Source of the DNA: Gigantopelta aegis | Lineage: Eukaryota; Mollusca; Gastropoda; Neomphalida; Peltospiridae | Length of the DNA stretch: 64,000 nucleotides | Assembly (NCBI RefSeq): GCF_016097555.1 | Contig: NC_054703.1 | Coordinates: 12,721,170-12,785,169, forward strand | Reading direction: 5' to 3' | Shown: piece by piece, positions 54,353 through 63,039 of the stretch | Layout of the letters: every line of letters begins with the position of its first letter | Numbering within the stretch: the stretch's first letter is position 1 | Notes under the pieces: model-generated | Told to the model about the DNA's origin: nothing | The model's database searches: none | Seen by the model: only the letters and a program-made list of their open reading frames with translations | Program-made: the position numbers and the translations under genes

Positions 54353-55984
54353 CGTTTCAAAGATTTCTCATTAGTATGAATCAGCTGATGACTTTTAAGC
54401 AGAGAAGTCCGAGAAAAGCATTTTGTGCACTGGTCACATTTGAAAGGTTTCTCACCAGTATGAATTAACATATGTTGTTTCAAGATGACATTGCGTGCGA
54501 AACACTTTTTGCACACCTCACATTTGAAATTCTTAACTCCAGTGTGAATCAGCATATGTTGTTTCAAAGTGGTATCATATGAGAAACATTTTTCACATAC
54601 CTCACATTGAAAAAGACCTAACGTCAGTGTGAATGGCCATGTGTTTTTTAAGTTGAGAATTTTGTGAGAAACATTTTTTGCACAACTCACATTTGAAAGA
54701 CTTGACGCCTGTGTGAACTAGCATATGTTTTTTCAAGTTCGGTCTCCGTGTAAAACATTTTGCACACACATCACATTCAAAAGACTTAACACCTGAGTGG
54801 GTGTTCATATGTTGTTTCACATGGGAGCTCCTCGAGAAACGTTTTGCACACACATCACATTCAAAAGACTTAACACCTGTGTGGGTCTTCATATGTTGTT
54901 CTACTTTGTACCTATCACGGAAACATTTTGCACAGAAGTCACACTTGAAAGGACTAACACCGGTGTGGATAAACATATGTCTTTTCAACTCGTTTTTGCG
55001 CAAGAAACCATTTGCACACACGTCACATGTGAACTCCTTAACTCGAGTGTGACACAACATATGCTGTTTCAAGGTGGGGCGTCGAGAAAATGATTTTGCA
55101 CACGTGTCACATTTGTAGGACTTGACGCCAGTGTGAATCAACATGTGAGTTTTCAATCTGGAATTACCACAGAAACGTTTTGCACACACCTCACATGTGA
55201 AAGGGCAATCACTAGCATGAACGAACATATGTCGTTTCAACTCTGACTTATGTGAGAAACATTTATCACAGACCTCACATTTAAAATCCTTGACTCTGGT
55301 GTGTATCGGCATATGCTGTTTCAAACTGGAAGTGTCATGGAAACATTTTGCACAGACCTCACATTTGTACAGTCCAACTCCAGTGTGAATGATCATATGT
55401 CGTTTCACGTAGGATAGTCGTGTGAATTTTTTTTCACACACTTCACATTTGAAATTCTTAACTGAAGTGTGAAGCAGCATATGTTTCTTAAAATCGCTAC
55501 TGCCACAGAAACATTTTTCACAGACTTCGCATTTAAAGGAGCTAACACCAGTGTGAATCAACATATGTTTTTTGAAGTTGGAACTGAGTAAAAAACATTT
55601 TGCACACACCTCACATTTAAAATCCTTAACTCCAGTGTGAACCAGCATATGCTGTTTCAAACTGGAAGTGTCACAGTAACACTTTGCACAGACCTCACAT
55701 TTGTAAGGCCCATCTCTAGAGTGAATCAACATCATATGTATTTTTAAATGCGATCTCTTTGAGAAGCATTTCAAACACATTTCACATTTAAAAGCCTTAA
55801 CTCCAGTGTGCATTAACATATGCTGCATAATGTGACACTTGTAAGAGAAACACTCGAAGCACATCCCACATTGGAAAGGTTTCTCACAAGAATCTGTTGA
55901 CGTCTGTCCTTCCAGATCAGGGTTGTTTCCGCAAAGTGTGGACGAGACCCTACGTTCGACACATCTCTCATCACTGCTAGACAT
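54349..55984 (-). CDS. C2H2 zinc-finger protein, 15 fingers plus 3 after one frameshift (ZNF copy 2)
   Basis: From the conserved start at 55984 (MSSSDERCVERRVSSTLC) the frame encodes the shared leader and fifteen C2H2 fingers (FQCGMCFECF to FKCELCKKCF), and ends early at 54602. Three further fingers (FQCEVCEKCF, FKCEVCKKCF, FKCDQCTKCF) and a short tail (TNEKSLKR) continue in another frame to 54349. The change lies in or next to the five-base A run at 54610-54614 (plus strand). Everything else in both frames is intact, so this is either a recent mutation, an allele or an assembly error. Finger 2 has one extra residue before the last histidine (MMLIH). Linkers are mostly TGVK(D/N/S)F, with one TGEKPF near the end. 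The longer upstream Met at 56038 is not conserved in the other copies. No effector domain is present; a DNA-binding role is inferred. Confidence 0.85.
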
Positions 55985-56095
55985 ATTGCCTTTAAGACAA
56001 AGGATCATCGATGTTATGAACTGTAAATTTTGTATCACGATGTCTTCTTTCTTTAAGTCTGTCTGGAATAAACATTTGCCGATGTATTAGCAAAT
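55985..56095 (-). other. 5' untranslated region of ZNF copy 2
   Basis: It aligns with the 5' UTRs of copies 1 and 3 up to about 56085 (aatgtttattccagacag, gcaaatgttt/cggcaaatg). The acceptor region of the other copies is not well conserved here. The tract tactgtactatactactatt upstream is weakly pyrimidine-rich, so the splice site is uncertain. Confidence 0.45.
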
Positions 56096-56141
56096 AGTAG
56101 TATAGTACAGTAAATAATGAATAAACTAAAGTTTTACGTGT

Positions 56142-56305
56142 GTTTTCTTTAACGACACCACTAGAGTAGAGCACATTGATTTATTAATCATCGGCTATTG
56201 GATGTCAATCATTTCGTAATTCTGACATATAGTCTTAGACTGGAAACCCGCTACATTTAATAGTCCAATCGTCTCACCAACGGGGATCGATCCTACTGGC
56301 TCCAA
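56142..56305 (-). mobile_element. SINE, S2 type, shortened
   Basis: The tail (cttaacgacaccactagag), body start (ggaaacccgctacattt) and H1 B-box (aacggggatcgatcctact) are on the minus strand. The middle is deleted. Confidence 0.7.
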
Positions 56306-56321
56306 CATTGTTTTATTAATA

Positions 56322-56400
56322 CAGTCGAACACGTATATAACGGTCACTCAGGGGACCTGGCAAAAGTGGCCGTTTGGAACAGGTGGCCGTTACATACAGT
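56322..56400 (+). mobile_element. pogo/Tigger-type terminus
   Basis: It begins cagtcgaacacgtatataac after a TA and holds two gtggccgtt boxes. Compare 1-327. The other end was not found within 1.4 kb. Confidence 0.5.
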
Positions 56401-56404
56401 AAGT

Positions 56405-57830
56405 TAAAACGCCTAAAAAGGTCATTTATCTTTGATTGATTTCCATTGCATTCTGCAGAATTGGTGCAACACATTCTTCCATATTCATTGACGCCGAAAG
56501 TACTAATATGCTGCGCGTGTTGTCAGCCAGTCCAAACTCTTATCATGTAATTTATATACCGTTCAGCTTCTGCCATAGTACACACGTTCGGCTTTTGAGT
56601 ATTATCATCATCATCATCGGTAACGTCATCATCGGCACCGCCCACACCAAAGTGGTCAGCTATTTTAAAGGAGGGGACAATTAAGGCATTTGGTCTGGTA
56701 TGCATATTCAACGATATATAATGCGCATTATTGCTTAATATCAGCAAGTATAATCATATAGTTAATTTATAAAACGGTTAAATGTGAAGGCTATTATATA
56801 TAATAGGTGCATCCATTTTGTACCATCTCAGTGAATACGCCCTCTGACGAGCTGGTGGTTACGTAATACCTAACGTGTCACGTCAGGAATTAGTCTTCGA
56901 ACTGAAGAAACAAAACATACCTGATTTTTGTGGATGCATTGCAATGTTCTGTACTAATAGTCATCCCAGTAAGGCAGCAACAATTATATATTATTTTTCA
57001 ATACAAAATAAACCACCATTGTCAAAATGTTGAAATAACTGTATTATGTTTTGTACATAAATTAACCCATGTACTGAAATAATAATCAGTGCTTTCTTGG
57101 TTAATTGGTATTCGCTTTCCGTGGCCTGTACCTGTGGTTCCTGATTGGCAGGTGTATATGTAGACGGTCCCCAGACACTGTGTCTAGACACACTAAAAAG
57201 ACGTGCCTCTGTTATTAAGATCACAGGGTATTGTGTGATAATCGCACGGATACCCCTCAAATCGTATTGGACATTATCAGCCATCCTGTTTTATTACTTT
57301 AAGTAATTCTGTAAAACCCTTGATTAAGTAGACTTTCCCAACTAAAATCACAAAACTAACCAATTACGTCGTCCCAAAGAAAAGAAAAGAATCACTTGGG
57401 TATCGTGAGTGGTCGTTTTTGCTCTAACGTACCCTACCAATAGGCACAATAATATGCATTTTTTCTTTGGATTTTTTTAAAAAAAAAAAAATACTATAAC
57501 TCCATTTCGTTCTATTGATGCAAATCGAAATATAATTTAGTTAAATAGTTTATTATACTATCAAGTCATTTATGTTGTTTTACAAGTCAGGTTGATGAAA
57601 GCGAAGCGCCTTGTCGTAAATTAGAGCGTTTGTTTACACTGTGCATAGAGGAGATGGACGGAGTTGACATCACTTCGCCACTTCGCACCGGACGTCACAA
57701 AAACGAAACAAAACATCAACTCTTTGTTCTAATGTTAACGCAACACGACGGGAGCGGGAGGGGGGGGGGGGGGGGGGGGGGGGTATTTTGAAGAGTCGTA
57801 TGTAAGCTTAGTGCAAGCATTACTGTACCC
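56405..57830. other. No gene recognised
   Basis: Short frames (for example minus 56991-57284) have no recognisable family. A (CAT)n run is at 56604-56618. A G run is at 57762-57783. Nothing else stands out. Confidence 0.4.
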
Positions 57831-57833
57831 AAA

Positions 57834-58044
57834 GGGGCGGGACGTAGCCCAGTGGTAAAGCGCTCGCTCGAAGTACAGTCAGTCTGGGATCGATCCCCGT
57901 CGGTGGGCCCATTGGGTTATTTCTCGTTCCAGACAGTGCACCACGACTGGTATATCAAAGGCCGTGGTATGTACTATCTTGTCTGTAGGATGGTGCACAT
58001 AAAAGAACCCTTGCTGCTAATCGAAAATGAGTATCCCATGAATC
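57834..58044 (+). mobile_element. SINE, S1 type, 3'-truncated
   Basis: It has a near-consensus H1 head (gtagcccagtggtaaagcg, ctgggatcgatccccgtcgg) and body to tcgaaaatgagtatcccatg. The T1 tail is missing. Confidence 0.85.
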
Positions 58045-58169
58045 CGCGCCTAAGGTGTTAACGAATTATAATTGTAAACAGAAATAAAATGCCAATATTC
58101 CTTTTGACAACGTCTTATATCTCATCACAACATCTATTATTTAAATGTTTTTGGTGTAATACATTTCAG

Positions 58170-58333
58170 AGGCAGATCTAGGGGAGGGAGGAGCAGGACC
58201 CCCTATGAATTTTGCGACAGTTATAATTTTATTATATATTAATTTTCTTCCCTCCAAACCTCCTCCAAACTTCCACTGGCATTCCGCCTCATGTCAACCC
58301 CCCCCCCCTGGATTTTCTGGATCCGCCACCGCT
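58170..58333. mobile_element. Inverted-repeat C-run element
   Basis: It begins gaggcagatctaggggag and ends with ccctggattttctggatccgcc, the inverted counterpart, with a short C run inside. Similar in type to the element at 12306. Confidence 0.5.
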
Positions 58334-58339
58334 ATTCTA

Positions 58340-59085
58340 AGTTTTAAATTTTACGTAGCTCCCCTTTGTTTGTCGGCAAACCATTCAAAAAAGCGCCCAA
58401 ATTCATTTATTAAAACTGCAATCTTTCTCTCTTTTTTTTTGGCTTAATCCTACGGGACTTTCAAAACATCAAAACTACTCCATCTCCCCCCCCCCCCCCC
58501 CCCCCCCATCCCGCCTAGTACCTGCTGGTGTTCTCTAGCAAGGCGGGCATCTGTGCCCATGACAGACGTGCACTACAACAACTTGCTCGGAGTGTGCACG
58601 TAAAACCCTCTGACCTGACCTGATTCGTAAAAGGAGTTCTCGGGCTATAAAAATGGCAAGCTAAAATGGCCGCAACTATGGGCAACCTAGGGAGACACCA
58701 CAGCATCGTAAAGGTCTAAAATTAACGAGCTACTCTCGATTCACTAATATCAAAACCTATATTAGCTCGGCCATTTACCTTTCGACCGACCGTTCAAAAT
58801 TCCGCCAAATTCCCTCAATCATAATTGCGCACCCTGTTCTCTGGCATTTAACTGCTCCATTCAAATTCCATAGCACTAGCACCACCACCACCACCACCAC
58901 CCGCCTGCTACCGATTTCATCGGGCTGCTGGTGCTCCCTTGCACCTGCCAGTGCAGGCGGTCCCTCCTCTCCCCTCCCCTTTCCTGCCAGGGCCGGCTCT
59001 TGTGCCCACGACAGCCGTACGCTACAACTGTTAGTTCTGAATGTGCACGTAAAACCCTATGACATGACATGGCCGCAACTGACCT
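58340..59085. repeat. GC-richer segment with a diverged direct duplication
   Basis: 58510-58690 and 58905-59080 share tgcccatgacag.cgt.c(g/a)ctacaac, gtgtgcacgtaaaaccct and atggccgcaact in the same order. A C24 run is at 58484-58507 and a (CCA)n at 58880-58901. Short frames here have no support. Confidence 0.55.
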
Positions 59086-59089
59086 AATT

Positions 59090-59430
59090 TCACCGAACGA
59101 ACCGGGGTGTCACAACAATGAGAGTTCGAGTCCGTGATCTATTTCGCGTATCGGATATTAAGACTAAACATTTGGCGAATGTAAATTGAATGTTGTTATC
59201 AAAAATAGGCAAAACGTACAAGTTATAAAGTAATACACATAAAGCTCAGGATAAAACTGAGCACTGTTTCTAATTTATAAACGAAAAACGTGGAAAACGT
59301 TTCTAATAAAGTGAATAAACCTACCGAACAACAACCGGCTTATGAGAAAGGAAACGGTCACGAGGAATGCATTTGACCTGTGGGTCGGATCATATAGGTA
59401 CGATGATATGCGGACTGATTATTGTCTCGC
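59090..59430 (-). other. Block E copy 4: candidate first exon of ZNF copy 2
   Basis: The plus-strand landmarks are gagagttcgagtccgtgatc and gatgatatgcggactgatta. On the minus strand the exon-like part ends gttgttcg and is followed by GTAGGT at 59324. It lies about 3.2 kb upstream of the 18-finger gene on the same strand. Confidence 0.5.
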
Positions 59431-59656
59431 AATCGGTTTCATTGTAGTGATTAAGAGTGTGCTTAGGTCACCCCTACGATTGGTAAATCTACGACGGGAT
59501 CTTCAACGTCGTACACTGAAACCGGCATTACCTTATTTACGTTAGCCATTACATTTTCAGATACAAGATAAAAATCCAACCTCGCTTGTTCAAGTGGATT
59601 TTTTTTTAGTCCAAGTATATTTCCTCAAGTTAGGGTGTAGTTCTCTGAATGGATCT

Positions 59657-60014
59657 ATAAAGGAACAGACCCTAGTTTAAACCCGTGAAAATTAACACTA
59701 AGTTTAGTTAATCTACAAACTTATAACACATTTGGATAAAGTTACAATTGAGTGAAACAGGAGTTTGTGACTTTGAAATGGTGAAATACCCTCTAGAAAT
59801 AGACTAAAACTTGATTCCAGAACTGTTACTTCTCAGACGCACGTGCGTTTTTAAAAATTTGAGAAATGCATTTTGTGATATTAAAACCTGCAGGATGACC
59901 AAAAGCATAATCTAACCAATAAAATCTAAGTAAAATATGAGTTCAGTTATAAAAAACGGCTCTAATAGTCAAAAATATTCCTTAGTGTTTAAAAACTAGG
60001 GTATGTCGCTTTAA
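59657..60014 (+). mobile_element. T2-type MITE, family A, near full length
   Basis: It begins taaaggaacagaccctagtt and ends actagggtatgtcgctttaa. The interior aligns well with 24522-24956. It abuts the LINE endonuclease fragment. Confidence 0.85.
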
Positions 60015-60426
60015 AACCAAATTTCTCAAAATGTTCTAATATACATTTTCTGGCTCTTGGGTTATTTATATGTATATAGTTTCTAGTGTCCAAATCATGA
60101 TGTAATGCTATATTAAAGTCTCCACAAATAATAAAGTTTTCATTTTGAAAATCTTCTATATGGTCAAAACTAGTTTTATAAAAATTGGGATTATCTTCGT
60201 TTGGTCCATATATATTTACAAGTGTAATCCTCTCTCCTTTTAAAGTTATATCTATTATTATGAAATTACCTGCATGATCAGATTTCATGTTCAAAAGTAT
60301 TATTAAACAAAATAGCCACGCTCCTAGATTTCCCTAAATATGAACTACATAAATCCCCACTGAGTTTGAACACTAGTATATGGCTCTAGATCAAAAACGA
60401 AATGTGTATCTTGTAGACAATAAATA
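60015..60426 (-). mobile_element. L1-like LINE endonuclease fragment (second part)
   Basis: The minus strand encodes CLQDTHF, SRSVAILFNN and, in the longest frame (59989-60294), DHAGNFIIID, ERITLVNIYGPNED and FIICGDFN, the blocks of an APE-type endonuclease (QDTH, IYGPN, GDFN). Several frameshifts break it. It continues on the other side of the mariner element at 61785-61948. Confidence 0.75.
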
Positions 60427-61784
60427 TACTCTGTCAAAAAAGAAACGTATAGGTGATAGGGAAAGAAGAAAAGTGTTTGATTAAAAAAAAAAAAAAAAGT
60501 TTTTTTACAGTGTTACTGAATGACCATGTTTGTTAATGTTCCTGGAATGAGAGAGCATGCCCCAATGCACCCTAAAACAAATTTAGCGCACGTTGTGGCA
60601 CGTTGTGCGACAATTGCAGGAAATCGGCGTGAAATGGTCCGATTTTGGTGAATGCACGTAAACCTCGGGGGAAAGATTGGCGTAGTGATGGGCATTTAAA
60701 GCTGCAATGCTGGGAATGATGCCTCATTTCCATTTCGACGTAGACGAGTTACAAGATGTCAAGACTAAGCCTACCGAATCGAAACATTGCAATATGCCGC
60801 CTCCAGTTAGGTGAATCGCAGTCAGCAGTCGCACCATTTCACGTCTCTGGGACAGGTACCAGTAGTTTCAATCGGCTGAAGATCCGCACAGAAGTGGAAG
60901 ACCTCACATAACAACTGCAGCACAAGATCGCTACATCCGGGTTCTGCACTTGGGTCACCGAACTGCCACATCATCGAACACTGCTGGACGCATATACCTG
61001 GTTTGAGAACTTGGGAAACTGGCGGAGAGTATGGTTCAGCGACGAGTAACGACGAGTAACGTTTCCTTCTACAGCAACGTGATGGACGACAACGTTTTTA
61101 CAGACGCCGCAATGAACGTTTTGCCAACCACCCAAGGGAGTGTCATAATGTGGGGAGCCATCTCATACACCGGCAGAAGTGAACTTGTGTTCGTACAAGG
61201 CAACCTGAAAGCTGTACGCTACCGGGATGAAATTCTTTGCCGTCACATACTTTCCATTTTGGATCGACAGAGAGAACTCTTTCAGCAGGACAATGCTAGG
61301 CCGCATACGGCACATGTAACAATGGATTTCCTACAGTATGAGAACATTAATGTGCTGCCATGGCCATCAAACTCGCCAGATCTCAACCCATTAAACATCT
61401 ATGGGACGAACTGGACAGACGTGTACGCCAGCGTAATCCGGATCCTCAGACGCTTCCGCAACTGTCACATGCACTGCAGGAAGAATGGGCTAGGATTCCA
61501 CTTGCCCGGAGTCCGAGACTCATTCAGTCTATGCTAAGGAGATACATCTCAAGGTGATTGCTGCTGCTGGTGGCCACACAAGGTACTGATCTCAGCGCCC
61601 TCGTGCGATGCTGTTTCGTGACGCAAACGCCTCTACTGCCGTCAGTCCATAGCAAGAACATTGACACATACTCATGTCAAATTTGACTGTGATACGATCA
61701 TAAATAACAAAATTATGCCACTTTGTAGTAAAGAGATAATTCCATGAATATTTCGCCTATGCGTTTCTTTTTTGACAGAGTATA
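60427..61784 (+). mobile_element. Tc1/mariner-type transposon, inserted in a LINE
   Basis: Terminal inverted repeats (tactctgtcaaaaaagaaac at the left, gtttcttttttgacagagta at the right) of about 30 bp differ at only two positions, with TA on each side. The transposase is readable but broken. RYIRVLHLGHRTATSSNTAG is the helix-turn-helix part. NWRRVWFSDE holds the first catalytic Asp, followed by an 11-base repeat (cgacgagtaa). GSVIMWGAISYTGRSELVFV and LFQQDNARPHTA hold the second Asp. A frame change lies near 61390, after which IKHLWDELDRRVRQR holds the third acidic residue. A stretch between the HTH and catalytic core is deleted. It is inactive. Confidence 0.85.
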
Positions 61785-61950
61785 TGAAATTGTTTTTGTT
61801 TGAAATAATTAAACACATATCTTCGTTTCTCTGGATTTCCCTGACCTTGACAATTAACTGTAATAATTTGCAATGACGCTATTACTAAGTTCATAAAGCT
61901 GATATGTATATGTTCTATGACAACGTACATGACTGATAAATAAGACATTA
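61785..61950 (-). mobile_element. L1-like LINE endonuclease fragment (first part)
   Basis: The minus strand encodes ASLQIITVNCQGQGNPEKRR and VFNYFKQKQFHIL, the N-terminal start of the endonuclease (the 'NCQGLG' block with the catalytic Asn). It joins the segment at 60426 across the mariner insertion. Confidence 0.75.
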
Positions 61951-62690
61951 TTTAACTCATTAACCTTATTAACAATGTAGGTTTCAAAGTAATAACAGCA
62001 GCATGACAGAACTAGAGGTACAAGTTTTTATATGAGACAGATGAAAATAAGGTGTAAAAATAAGTATACGGACAAAGGCTACTTGATTCTTATTATATAT
62101 TGGCCGATAAATATCGGTACGTTTATTTTTTTTATACAAGTAATAATTTCATCCCCCTTTTATAATGTGTGACGGGGTGTGGTCTATACAAAACTAGCTG
62201 GACACCCCCATCTTGTCGCAGTACAGAAAGACTTTTATAGTGATACTTAAGATTTTTTTTTTTTTTTAAATGCTTAATAAAAACGATTATGTTGTATATG
62301 CTAGTTATACAGATATTGGAAATCATAAGACTATGAAAATGAGTTTTGGTTGTTTGTTTGTTTTTGTGCGGGTACTGTCTTGTTTATATAAAGATAGTCT
62401 GTTAAATTGTTACGTTATAGTAAATAGTAAGCATTAACATAGTAGTGAGTTTAAATGTGTAGGAAATACAGGTAACAGTCGAAAGGCCTCTGCCTCTGCT
62501 TTGGTTCCTTCTGTTGTGCTGTCGGCATGTGCTTTGCGTGAATGTCTATTATAAACTTCCCGAGCATTTATAGATTAATGACCATTCCTCGTGGCCTAAT
62601 GTTGAGTGTGATATATATCATTATATAGTATTCCTGAGGAGTACCTGTAGTAGGGAAACCATGACCAATCGCAAGTCATTTGAAGCGTAC
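61951..62690. other. No gene recognised
   Basis: Ordinary AT-rich DNA with short T and A runs only. Confidence 0.4.
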
Positions 62691-62695
62691 AACCA

Positions 62696-62696
62696 G

Positions 62697-62740
<44 letters not shown>

Positions 62741-62820
62741 AAAAAAATATATATATATAAAAGGTAAAATTTATATAATTTGTGCATCTCCACACACACA
62801 CACCCCCCCCCCCCCCCCCA
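62696..62820. repeat. (TG)n, (TA)n, (CA)n and C-run cluster
   Basis: TG units at 62697-62737, TA at 62747-62758, CA at 62791-62804 and C14 at 62805-62818. Frames here are by-products. Confidence 0.9.
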
Positions 62821-62942
62821 CACCCCACTCACTAGAGGAAGGGAACCCCAAGAGATTTTGCCCCCTACACAGAGATACCGTTCCCACGGGCATGTACTGC
62901 TAAATTACGAAACCCACAATTCTGACGTTATCATCTTCACAG

Positions 62943-63035
62943 CTGAAGTAATGCCATTACAAAAGTTAAAGGATGCCCCACATCGTCCCTGGGTTACAGT
63001 GGACGAGAAAACTAGATATAGTATTGCCTTTTTGG
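62943..63035 (+). CDS. Candidate internal exon, 31 codons
   Basis: A pyrimidine-rich acceptor (ttatcatcttcacag) precedes 62943 and a possible donor GTAAAC follows 63035. Between them the frame reads EVMPLQKLKDAPHRPWVTVD EKTRYSIAFLG with protein-like composition, in a 93-bp unit (multiple of three). The spacing of LKD...W...DEK..Y recalls cytochrome c oxidase subunit IV exons, but this is a weak visual likeness. No partner exon was found in the window. Confidence 0.22.
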
Positions 63036-63039
63036 GTAA

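Noticed and set aside
54797-55093. Plus-strand frames of 83-98 residues
   Set aside because: They are antisense shadows of the 18-finger gene.
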